Positions 8,298 to 16,176 of a DNA stretch of 40,612 bases are shown here, in pieces. A program made the translations under genes and the position numbers. How positions within the stretch are numbered: the stretch's first letter is position 1; each line of letters opens with the position of its first letter. This stretch comes from Bacillota bacterium (lineage in GTDB: Bacteria; Bacillota_I; Bacilli_A; Erysipelotrichales; Erysipelotrichaceae): positions 1 to 40,612 of the forward strand of contig JAEWFZ010000009.1 of assembly GCA_023388535.1 (NCBI GenBank). Reading direction: 5' to 3'. The notes under the pieces are model-generated. The model was given only the letters and a program-made list of their open reading frames with translations, searched no databases and was not told the DNA's origin.

Positions 8298-9089
8298 CTA
8301 ATTATTTAAGTTCCATTCACTTTCATAATCTGAAGGATCACCTGTATAGGCCTTTTTACTTTTAAGCTTTCCTTCACTTTTATCTTTTAAATACCAAGTC
8401 ATAATTGTTGAAGCATGGTCTCTATATGTCTTTCCTGTACTTTGCATATAAGCTGATAATCTTTCAATATAATTATTTAGATCAGGAATCATATCTTCTA
8501 GTTTTCTTTCTTCTTCATCAGAAATAATTACATTTAAGAAGGTTCCTTTTTTATGGTTTTCACTAAAATCAATATAACTATTATCAATCTTATTATTCTC
8601 TATATAGTTAGGTTGTCTTTTTGATAAGTCTTGACTTATCTTTTTCGCCATTCTTGAATTGTCAAAATCAATATTCTTGAATTGTCCTTTTGACAAGTCT
8701 TGATTTTCCCTTTTGACAGGTCTAAACTGTTCATTTCTAAAAACACTCATAAAGTCTTTAACATAAATTTTAGTAGGATTCCCTTGTCCACCTCTTTTCT
8801 TTTTTATAAGGCCAATCTCTTCAAGATCCTTTATAAGCTTTACTGCTTTTTTCGTTCCACAAGCTAGTTGTCTAGCTGTTTCTTCTACAGTAAAGTAGAT
8901 ATAAACCCTTCCATTTTCATCTATCCAGTTATTCTTATAAGACAAAGTACTCCTTGATAAATACATGGAATAAAGCACCTTTGCATCTATTGATAGGCCT
9001 TTAAATTTCTCATCTTCAATTAGAACTATAGGTAAACGGATAAATCTAAAACTCTCAGCGTCTCTTCCATAAAAATAGTCAAAATCCAT
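8298..9089 (-). CDS. repA: RepA_N-type replication initiator
   Basis: This 263-residue protein has the RepA_N signature in residues 5-105: FYGRDAESFRFIRLP, LSIDAKVLYSMYLSR, WIDENGRVYIYFTVEE, then a winged-helix segment and GLIKKKRGGQGNPTKIYV. The middle is polar and low in complexity, with three degenerate copies of a QDLSKxQ-like motif (residues 130-165). The C-terminal region (NNYIERLSAYMQSTGKTYRDHASTI) resembles the DnaD-like tail of such proteins. It would initiate replication of the excised circular element. A GAGGTGA ribosome-binding site precedes the ATG. Confidence 0.85.
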   Translation of the reverse strand: MDFDYFYGRDAESFRFIRLPIVLIEDEKFKGLSIDAKVLYSMYLSRSTLSYKNNWIDENGRVYIYFTVEETARQLACGTKKAVKLIKDLEEIGLIKKKRGGQGNPTKIYVKDFMSVFRNEQFRPVKRENQDLSKGQFKNIDFDNSRMAKKISQDLSKRQPNYIENNKIDNSYIDFSENHKKGTFLNVIISDEEERKLEDMIPDLNNYIERLSAYMQSTGKTYRDHASTIMTWYLKDKSEGKLKSKKAYTGDPSDYESEWNLNN

Positions 9090-9109
9090 TCACTTCACCT
9101 CTTCTCAAT

Positions 9110-9142
9110 AAAAAAGACACCTAAGATTCCTCTTAAATGCCT
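9110..9142 (-). terminator. intrinsic terminator between pcfB and repA
   Basis: A 12-bp minus-strand stem (AGGCATTTAAGA with TCTTAGGTGTCT, three wobble pairs) has a GGAA tetraloop and is followed by TTTTTT. It sits just after pcfB and 21 bp before repA, inside a co-directional gene cluster. Confidence 0.8.
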
Positions 9143-9149
9143 GCTCATT

Positions 9150-9644
9150 TTATCTCTCTTGTTGATGTTGTTTTTCCTTCACCTTATCTTTAACTACCGT
9201 ATTTTTCACCCTCTCTTTAAATTTGTTTAAAATATCTCTTGTTGAATCTCTCCTGTTTTTCTTTTTCTCATATCTTTCTATGGCCTTTTTAAAGGCTAGA
9301 TCCACTGCCTTTGTATCTTTTGCCTGGAAGAATACTATATATAAGCCTGATTCCTTATTTTTCATTACAGAAAAGTTTACTCCATATCGGTTAAGTTGGT
9401 TTTTAAGTTCCTTGACTTCACCCTTTTGTAAATCAATATTTTCCAACTGACCTTTCTTTACCATATCCTTAAGTTTCCTTGAATTAGTTTTTCTTTTCTC
9501 ACTAAGATAGTCTGCAAGTGGTTGGCTTTTTTCAGCGGCATCTTCTATAATCTTTTTCATAGCTTTTAAAATAGCCTTTGCTGAATACTGAGCCACTTTT
9601 ATCTCAATATTTATGGCCTTATTATTAACTTCATCATTTACCAT
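9150..9644 (-). CDS. pcfB: PcfB-family (DUF3801) conjugation accessory protein
   Basis: This 164-residue basic protein has the DUF3801 arrangement: helical N-terminus (AKAILKAMKKIIE), a linker (KMVKKGQLENIDL type), an alpha/beta core (RYGVNFSVMKNKESGLYIVFFQAKDTKAVDLAFKKA) and a lysine-rich C-terminus. PcfB-like proteins work with the relaxase and coupling protein in Gram-positive conjugation. It is the first clearly recognisable gene of this fragment, preceded by AAGGAGG 8 nt before the ATG. The relaxase that normally accompanies it is not in the window. Confidence 0.8.
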   Translation of the reverse strand: MVNDEVNNKAINIEIKVAQYSAKAILKAMKKIIEDAAEKSQPLADYLSEKRKTNSRKLKDMVKKGQLENIDLQKGEVKELKNQLNRYGVNFSVMKNKESGLYIVFFQAKDTKAVDLAFKKAIERYEKKKNRRDSTRDILNKFKERVKNTVVKDKVKEKQHQQER

Positions 9645-9671
9645 CTAGGCAACCTCCTTTCCGGGGGAAAT

Positions 9672-9707
9672 AAAAAAAGCGGCCCAGACTTTTATATCTG
9701 AACCGCT
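9672..9707 (-). terminator. intrinsic terminator upstream of pcfB
   Basis: An 11-bp minus-strand stem (AGCGGTTCAGA with TCTGGGCCGCT) is followed by TTTTTTT. It may end transcription arriving from mgtA, or act as an attenuator for the conjugation genes. Confidence 0.85.
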
Positions 9708-9798
9708 AAAGTTTTGATTCTATAATTTTTAATTTTATTACTGATGTGATGTACTTTATAAATAATGCGTCTTTAAGTCTTGAACTTTCATTACACAT
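9706..9798 (-). CDS. possible 30-residue small ORF ahead of the pcfB terminator
   Basis: An ATG at 9798 preceded by AGGAG at 4 nt opens a 30-codon frame (MCNESSRLKDALFIKYITSV then lysine-rich), whose TAG stop lies in the first arm of the terminator. It resembles the leader-peptide plus terminator layout seen before ssb. The rest of 9799-9941 holds no gene that I recognise. Confidence 0.3.
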   Translation of the reverse strand: MCNESSRLKDALFIKYITSVIKLKIIESKL

Positions 9799-9941
9799 AA
9801 CTCTCCTAAAAAAGCATCAGCCCCGTGAACCTAACTTTGAAGAGATATAAAAACACTGGTATCCACTACACCACAATGAATATCGGTGTTTAATTCAAAT
9901 TAAAAATTTATTTGTCTACAGAAAAACAATATCACAAAATT

Positions 9942-12569
9942 TTAAATCCATTCATCATATCTTTTGATATATATTTTCTTAATAAGTTGTACAGCCAACA
10001 TATAGCCTATCAAAAGTAATGCAAGCCATGGTAAAAATTGAATTGGTAGTGGTAACATGTCTAAACCAATGGCCAAGTCAGAAAATGCAATGATAATAGC
10101 AACAACCCCAACCACAAAAGTAGATATAGCCAATCCTTTAGATGACATGCTTTCTATAAATGGTGTCTTTGATGTTCGAATCATATGAATGATAAGTATT
10201 TGTGAAAGAGTACCAAATATGAACCAACCTGCTTGAAATATGAGACTCTTCTCCATAGTGTTTGCACCCATAACAAACCAAAGTATTAGAAAACAAAGGA
10301 TGTCAAATATTGAACTTATCGGACCTAGCCAATACATGAAGTTTTTAACACTCCCTGTATCCCATGATTTCGGATCTATTAAGTATTCCTCATCAACATT
10401 GTCAAAAGGCATACCTATTTGTGAGAAATCATTTAATAAATTTTGTGTCAAAAGCTGTACAGGTAACATAGGTAAGAAGGGTAAAAACAAGCTAGCAAAT
10501 ATAATTGAAATAATATTACCAAAGTTGCCACTGGTAGCCATTTTAATATACTTCATTATATTTCCAAAGGTCTTGCGTCCTTCTAAAACCCCACGTTCTA
10601 ATACCATTAGGTCCTTTTCAAGTAGTACTATATCTGCTGTTTCTTTAGCGATATCCACTGCAGTATCAACCGAAATCCCTACATCTGCTTGCCTTAAAGC
10701 TGGAGCATCATTAATACCATCTCCTAAGAAACCAACTGTATGTCCATTAGATTGGAATGCAGATATAACTCGTGTCTTTTGATGCGGTGATAATTTGGCA
10801 AAAAGGCTACATTTCTCTACAGCTTCATATAGTTCTGAATCGGTCATATGCTCAACATCGCTACCGGTATATAAAAGGCTAGTATCAATGCCAACCTCAT
10901 CACAAACATTAATTGCTACGCCTTCACTATCCCCTGTTAAAACAACTGTACGAATCTTATGTTCTTCTAATGCTTTAATAGCAGGAGTTGCACTCTTTTT
11001 TGGTGGATCTAAGAATCCCATAAATCCAATTAAAACCATATCACTTTCATCAGTGATACTGAAATGATCACTATCAGGTATATTGTTCTTTTGAGCAACA
11101 GCAATCATTCGTAAGCCTTGATGATTATGGGTTTCATATGTTTCTTTAGCAATTGCTATCTTTTCATTATCTAAAGGATAAACCTTACCATCTAGTTCAA
11201 TGAAAGAAGAAATAGAAACCATCTCTTCTACTGCCCCTTTAGTAATTAACTGACGTTTGCCTGTCTTGTCTTCAAGTACTACACTCATACGGCGACGGTT
11301 AAAGTCAAAAGGTACCTCATCAACAACCTCATAGCTATCAAGTATACTATCGAATTTATATTCCTCTGCTCGATTTATAATAGCCACATCAATCAGATTT
11401 TTCATACCTGTTTGAAAGTATGAGTTTAAATATGCATGTCTAAGAACTCGCCCGTCATCATCACCATATAGATTCATATAGCGTTCTACAATAATTTTAT
11501 CTTCAGTTAAAGTCCCTGTCTTATCGGTACATAAAATATCCATTTCACCAAAAGATTGGATGGCACTACTGTTGCGAACAATAACCTTTTCTTTAGCCAT
11601 GTTTTGTGCCCCAACAGCAAGAGTGGAGTTAGTTATAACCGGAAGCATCTCAGGTGTCAGACCAACAGCAATACTCACAGCAAACACAAGAGAAGTTCCC
11701 CAGTTTCCCTTACTAAAGACATTGATAGCAAAAACAAGGGGAACTATAATTAGCATCATGCGAATTAGCATTCCACTAATATCTTCTAAACCACGCTCAA
11801 AGCTATTCCTTGCACGGTCCCCTGTTAATGAACCTGCCATGGATCCAAAGTAAGTAGAATCTCCTGTTGCAAGTACTACACCACGGGCACTACCACTGAT
11901 TATGTTTGAGCCCATAAAACCTATGTTTTTTAAATCTGTTAAACTTATATCCTCCCCGTCTATGGCATGAGAGAATTTTTCTACTGGAGTTGATTCCCCA
12001 GTCAAAGCTGATTGTGCGACAAAGGTGTCCTTGGTTTGAATAAATCTTATATCTGCTGGTAGCATATCACCAGCTCCTAGCTGAATAATATCACCAGGTA
12101 CAACTTGGTCCTGGGGAATTTCAATTAATTTTCCGTTTCTGTAAACGTGACATGTATTCTTAATTTGATTAGTTAGCTCAGCAACTGCCCTACTTGAAGA
12201 TTGACTCTGTATAAAAGAAATCATACTAGATACAAAAACAAGTAAGATAATAATAATAAAAGTAAAATAATCTTTTTGGGCAGGAATTACAACGTCCGTA
12301 ACAAAGGTAATCACTGCAATCACCATTAGAATAATGTTAAACGGGTTAATAATTGCTTCAAATAGTCTAGACCAGACTGTATCTTTATAAGCTTCCGAAA
12401 TTTGGTTAGGACCAAATTCCTCTAATCTGCTATCAGCATCTTTTGTAGTAAGCCCATTAATTTTAGTTTTAAAGATATCAATTACTGCTGTAATATCCAT
12501 TGTTGCATACTTGGAAATGTTTGAATTGTTTCTTGTAGTTTCATTGTTGGGTGTGTTGATTTTTTTCAT
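9942..12569 (-). CDS. mgtA: MgtA/MgtB-type magnesium-importing P-type ATPase
   Basis: This 875-residue P3B-type ATPase imports Mg2+ across the cytoplasmic membrane at the cost of ATP. Visible motifs are an A-domain TGES (190-193), the TM4 GLTPEMLP of Mg2+ ATPases (303-310) and the phosphorylated D349 in DKTGTLT. The hinge GDGINDAPALRQADVGIS lies near residue 635. About ten membrane segments are present, six of them after the P domain. The length is normal for the family and the frame is uninterrupted. A 450-nt leader carries an M-box riboswitch and terminator, so the gene should be induced at low Mg2+. Confidence 0.95.
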   Translation of the reverse strand: MKKINTPNNETTRNNSNISKYATMDITAVIDIFKTKINGLTTKDADSRLEEFGPNQISEAYKDTVWSRLFEAIINPFNIILMVIAVITFVTDVVIPAQKDYFTFIIIILLVFVSSMISFIQSQSSSRAVAELTNQIKNTCHVYRNGKLIEIPQDQVVPGDIIQLGAGDMLPADIRFIQTKDTFVAQSALTGESTPVEKFSHAIDGEDISLTDLKNIGFMGSNIISGSARGVVLATGDSTYFGSMAGSLTGDRARNSFERGLEDISGMLIRMMLIIVPLVFAINVFSKGNWGTSLVFAVSIAVGLTPEMLPVITNSTLAVGAQNMAKEKVIVRNSSAIQSFGEMDILCTDKTGTLTEDKIIVERYMNLYGDDDGRVLRHAYLNSYFQTGMKNLIDVAIINRAEEYKFDSILDSYEVVDEVPFDFNRRRMSVVLEDKTGKRQLITKGAVEEMVSISSFIELDGKVYPLDNEKIAIAKETYETHNHQGLRMIAVAQKNNIPDSDHFSITDESDMVLIGFMGFLDPPKKSATPAIKALEEHKIRTVVLTGDSEGVAINVCDEVGIDTSLLYTGSDVEHMTDSELYEAVEKCSLFAKLSPHQKTRVISAFQSNGHTVGFLGDGINDAPALRQADVGISVDTAVDIAKETADIVLLEKDLMVLERGVLEGRKTFGNIMKYIKMATSGNFGNIISIIFASLFLPFLPMLPVQLLTQNLLNDFSQIGMPFDNVDEEYLIDPKSWDTGSVKNFMYWLGPISSIFDILCFLILWFVMGANTMEKSLIFQAGWFIFGTLSQILIIHMIRTSKTPFIESMSSKGLAISTFVVGVVAIIIAFSDLAIGLDMLPLPIQFLPWLALLLIGYMLAVQLIKKIYIKRYDEWI

Positions 12570-12781
12570 GATACTTCATCCTTTCTAAAACTGTCCAGCC
12601 AAGCCTTAGGCAGAATGAACCTAAAAAATCATCCCAACAAGTTCATGAAGTGAGATTGATTTTTAAATCATTAATCTACCTAAGTAAAAAATTATGACTC
12701 TTACAGTATTTCCCTTTATGGTATTTTTTATTTTGTTTTTACAACTAGGGAGATCATCCATCACTTCTTGCTCCTTTCTTG

Positions 12782-12850
12782 ATAAAATAAAAACATCTAC
12801 ATAAAAATAGCCTAAGACAAAATAGCTTTAGACAAAAATGGTAGATGTTT
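12782..12850 (-). terminator. riboswitch-linked intrinsic terminator of mgtA
   Basis: On the minus strand AAACATCTAC (12850-12841) pairs with GTAGATGTTT (12800-12791), followed by a U-rich tract (TTTTTATTTT). It lies between the M-box aptamer and the mgtA start, the normal place for the Mg2+-controlled expression platform. Confidence 0.8.
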
Positions 12851-12869
12851 TCTAATATTTAATCTCTTA

Positions 12870-13020
12870 TTACGTTTTTAACGTTCAAGCTTTAGCTTCG
12901 CTAGACATGAACTTGCTCTAGTTGAAACCTTGAATCGATAACAACTGTTTACCAGTGCAGAATGTCTCCATCCTTTTACGGTGGCAATCTTAATTCTAGC
13001 GGTAGCCTCACCTACCTTAA
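12870..13020 (-). ncRNA. M-box (ykoK) magnesium riboswitch aptamer
   Basis: The minus-strand RNA carries M-box landmarks in order: AGGTGAGGCTACC (about 13015), TTGCCACC, GGAGACATTCTGCACTGG then TAAACAG, and GAAGCTAAAGCTTGAACG near the 3' end. The last matches the conserved GCUAAAGCU segment of the family. It stands between a consensus promoter and a terminator ahead of an MgtA ATPase. Mg2+ binding would favour termination. Confidence 0.85.
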
Positions 13021-13037
13021 TTATAAAACCAATATAC

Positions 13038-13066
13038 ATGGTAATCTATTATGATGGATCTGTCAA
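13038..13066 (-). promoter_or_regulatory. promoter for mgtA and its M-box leader
   Basis: Minus-strand TTGACA (13066-13061), a 17-bp spacer and TACCAT (13043-13038) form a good sigma-A promoter about 20 bp upstream of the aptamer. Confidence 0.75.
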
Positions 13067-13070
13067 GTTT

Positions 13071-13102
13071 TTATGGTTCTAGATGTAGTTATGGTTCTAG
13101 AT
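13071..13102. repeat. two 14-bp direct repeats just upstream of the mgtA promoter
   Basis: TTATGGTTCTAGAT occurs at 13071-13084 and 13089-13102, an 18-bp period, 4 bp upstream of the -35 box. The second copy also starts an inverted repeat (GGTTCT with AGAACC, 13093-13112). This may be a regulator binding site. Confidence 0.6.
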
Positions 13103-13257
13103 AATGAGAACCAGCACCTCATCGAATATAATAATAACAGCGACATATAAAAAAAGTTAATGCACTTAATACTACACATACTCAACTGATTACCATCTTA
13201 AATATAATTATACTAAATAATTATATATTGTTAAAATACCAAAATCCTTGCTTCTCA

Positions 13258-13302
13258 TGCACTGCTTACAACAATTAGATTCTAATTACTCTAAGCAATG
13301 CA
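13258..13302. repeat. 45-bp near-perfect palindrome at the broken end of hsdR
   Basis: Outer arms TGCACTGCTTA and TAAGCAATGCA (one mismatch) enclose inner arms AATTAGA and TCTAATT around a single T. There is no U-run on either side, so it is not a typical terminator. The hsdR fragment's stop codon lies inside it. Confidence 0.65.
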
Positions 13303-14304
13303 CGAAATATATTTGTTTAAAGTTCCTGAAACCCTTGGTTTAATAACACAAACTGCACCCATCACTATTATGACACGTTCCCCAGTAGTATGCCAAATAT
13401 ATCCACCTTGTGGAATCCCATCATTACTCCATCCCATAGCTGCACCTTCAACTGCTTGAAGGGCATATACTTGGTAAGGACGCATAACCATGATTCTTCT
13501 ATTTTCTTCATAATCCACATCATCATTAATCACTAAATAATCTCCAACCATTTGGTGAGCCATAGGTATCATTAGAAATTGAGCGACTATTTCATGCCAA
13601 TCATTAATTGCTCTATTGTTCTTATCACTCCAATGAAATACAAAGGCCTTATTAAACTCACTCAATGACTTAGGAGTAGCGAAATATCTTGTTCCCACTT
13701 CAGAGATTATTACCATCATTTGAGAAAAGGCTAGAAAGTTATTATTATATTCACCCATGGCATAATAACGTCTAAATTGATTATATGCTTCGTCTAAATC
13801 CTTATCCGTTCTTTTTTGTTCAATATTAATGAGAGGTAACCCGTTAATTAATAAGATGATGTCAAAACGATTGTTATTTGAGGAAATAACCTCTCTCGCA
13901 ATTTCATATTTTGAATCTCCGCCTCTAACTTGTGCTTTCTTAAAGATTGTCAAGGTAATTTGATTTCTCTGAACTCTAGGATCTTTATCTCTATAAATCC
14001 CATCAATTTTTCCAGTTGAGCTCTCCATTGAAAGGATTTTTGCTGCCTCAAAACTATTGTTAATTTGACTGACTTTTGACATTACTTGTTTAAATTCATT
14101 ATCCGTCAATTCAACTCCTTCCAGTTGATCGGCGTTAAGTCGATTCAATTCACTTCTCCAATGGTTAATTAAGTCGTGAACAGTTACTTCTTGTTTGTTT
14201 CCATCCAAAAAGTCAGGAGCATCCCATTTAAATTTCTCCATTTCTTTAACAAACTGTTCTTGGAAATTCCTTTCTGCCGCATCTTTCCTTCCATTAGTCA
14301 TCAT
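13291..14304 (-). pseudogene. hsdR: truncated type I restriction endonuclease subunit R (N-terminal third)
   Basis: Residues 1-308 match the HsdR N-terminus. They include the nuclease region with FDIILLINGLPLINIEQKR (PD-ExK type, E162 and K164) and the conserved MRPYQVYALQAVEGAAMGW leading to GGYIWHTTG. At G308 (nt ~13380) the Walker A motif WHTTGSGKT breaks off, and 29 unrelated residues follow before a stop inside a palindrome. The helicase motor and C-terminus are missing, where intact HsdR is about 1000 residues. The product could not translocate DNA. It follows the hsdS fragment by 12 bp, in the usual hsdS-hsdR order. Confidence 0.85.
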
Positions 14305-14316
14305 CTATATACCTCT

Positions 14317-14880
14317 TTATACAAACATTTCTTCTAGAAATGCTTTCTTAATATCTTTCAATTTGTCTAACTTACGCTGTTGAAGGGTGATAAGGGTGTC
14401 GAGAGACTTAAAATATGCTCCGATTTGCTCCTGTTCTGCCTTAGTCGGAACTAATGTTACTATCTCAGAAAACTCTGTTTTATTAATTATTTGCATTGTA
14501 GCGGCAGCTGCTTTTCGCTTCATTTGTGCAGACCACAACTCACTTTCTGAAATTAAAAAATAAGGGTCATTTTCTTCATATGGTGTAAGACTATTTATTT
14601 GCTGATTAAAACTACCTTTTACCAGTAATAAAGCGTTTTTTCCTATACTTGCAATACAGGTAACGAGAATAGTATTTGAAGGAACTACACGACCAACTTT
14701 TTCTCCCTCGCTACTTAATTTCTTTGGAGTGTCTCTAATTAGATTGCTCGTAATATCAGTAGGTGTCACCCAAGGGATACCTTCGTCTGAATAGTATTCG
14801 CTATGACTACTTGAAGGCGTTGAGCCTGTCATAATACTCCCAAGTTCCCCCAACTTACGCTGTTCCCAATCGAAACGTAC
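14317..14880 (-). pseudogene. hsdS: half of a type I restriction specificity subunit
   Basis: The frame encodes one target-recognition domain, beginning FDWEQRKLGELGSIMTGSTP and ending with the conserved helix LQQRKLDKLKDIKKAFLEEMFV. Full HsdS proteins have two such units and about 400 residues; here only about 190 codons remain. No ATG or ribosome-binding site precedes the homology: upstream in frame are stop codons, and the only candidate start is a TTG at 14853 without a Shine-Dalgarno. No hsdM is present nearby. It is most likely a remnant, though half-size S proteins can act as dimers in some systems. Confidence 0.75.
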
Positions 14881-15057
14881 ATAAAAACATGAAAATTATT
14901 TTCATTTTTTAAACGATAGGTCTATATCATTCGATTCAAACGAAATGGTAATTTCAAGACAACATTTCCACCTATAAACAACAAACTAAAAATATATAAA
15001 GATTCGGATCTAATTCATAGTCTAAAGAAAAAGTACTTGTAAAAATCGAATTTAGAC

Positions 15058-16176
15058 TTAATTTTGTGTTGGTTTACTGCTCAATGCTTTAAACATATGA
15101 TTCAATAGAATCTGGTAACCACAATCCTTTTCATCGAAATATACGATATTCATCCTCTTACAGTTACTATTGCACATATTCAGAAACGGACAGCTAAAAC
15201 ACTTGCTTGAGAATCGTTTAGGTTCGTTTAAAAACTTTGTTGATTGGTCACTTGTTATCAGTTGTTCGAATGAATCGGTTAAAATATTACCAATTTTATA
15301 TTGATCTATTACATAAAAGTCACAAGGAAACACAGAGCCATCACCTTCAATGACAAACTGAAGATTGCACCTACCTAACATCCCGCAAGTAATTGGTGCT
15401 TCTCCTCTAAACATGCTAATGATATCGTTGAACAAGCCAACACTAAAACGATTAGTATCACTTAACCATAAATCAAAAAACCTTGTATAAAAACTTGAAA
15501 ATTCTAACGGTGTTAAACCTTGTGTTTCTTTTGCTCGATCCAAAGATGGAAGGCAGGGTATGAGTTGAACATTGTCAAATCCTTCTTGTTTATAGAAGTT
15601 GTAAAGTTCCACTGGATACTTACTTAATCTAGAAGTAAGTACGGTAAGTATATTAAAATCTACAGCTTCTTCTCGAAGTCTATTTATACCATCTATGGTT
15701 TTCTGATATTGCCCCATACAGTGAGCATCATAACGGAAATAGTCATGATTCTCCATAAAACCGTCAACAGAAACACCAACTAAAAAGTCATTCTGCTTAA
15801 AAAACTTAGCCCAGTCTTGGTTGATTAAAGTACCGTTAGTCTGTATAACATACTTAACCTTTTGGTTAGATTTCACCTGATTAACTTCGTCAACAAAAAA
15901 CCGAAAGAACTCTAATCCTGCTAGGGTTGGTTCTCCGCCTTGAAAAGCGAAAACTACTGTACCTGAAGACGATACAAATTCAAAACTCTTTTCAATCAAA
16001 ATTTTTGAACTTAGTTTGCTTAAAAAACCGTAGTTCTTGATTGATCTACTCTCACTAATATCTGCATAAAAACAATAACTACAACGCAAATTACACATTG
16101 AAGAAGATGGTTTAATTAATACCGAGAGATGATTTGGTATCTTATTTAGATGTTCTTCTGTTTTTCCGTTGTTCAT
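15058..16176 (-). CDS. anaerobic sulfatase-maturating radical SAM enzyme (anSME)
   Basis: This 372-residue enzyme oxidises the active-site cysteine of a sulfatase to formylglycine without oxygen. The radical SAM motif CxxxCxxC is C28, C32, C35, followed by FQGGEPTLAG (78-87) and SVDGFMENHD. The C-terminal SPASM region has the expected cysteines for two auxiliary 4Fe-4S clusters: CGMLGRC, FPCDFY, CFSCPFLNMCNSNCKR and CGY. It overlaps the 3' end of the sulfatase gene by 35 bp, so the two are translationally coupled and the sulfatase is the obvious substrate. Length is normal for the family. Confidence 0.92.
   Translation of the reverse strand: MNNGKTEEHLNKIPNHLSVLIKPSSSMCNLRCSYCFYADISESRSIKNYGFLSKLSSKILIEKSFEFVSSSGTVVFAFQGGEPTLAGLEFFRFFVDEVNQVKSNQKVKYVIQTNGTLINQDWAKFFKQNDFLVGVSVDGFMENHDYFRYDAHCMGQYQKTIDGINRLREEAVDFNILTVLTSRLSKYPVELYNFYKQEGFDNVQLIPCLPSLDRAKETQGLTPLEFSSFYTRFFDLWLSDTNRFSVGLFNDIISMFRGEAPITCGMLGRCNLQFVIEGDGSVFPCDFYVIDQYKIGNILTDSFEQLITSDQSTKFLNEPKRFSSKCFSCPFLNMCNSNCKRMNIVYFDEKDCGYQILLNHMFKALSSKPTQN

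Noticed and set aside
9800..9900. tRNA-like string (TAGTGGATACCAG and GGTTCACGGG on the minus strand) upstream of pcfB
   Set aside because: No acceptor stem or cloverleaf can be drawn around it and the spacing is wrong for a tRNA.
15000..15057. Possible terminator after the sulfatase maturase gene (GTCTAAA with TTTAGAC)
   Set aside because: The loop is long and no T-run follows the stem.
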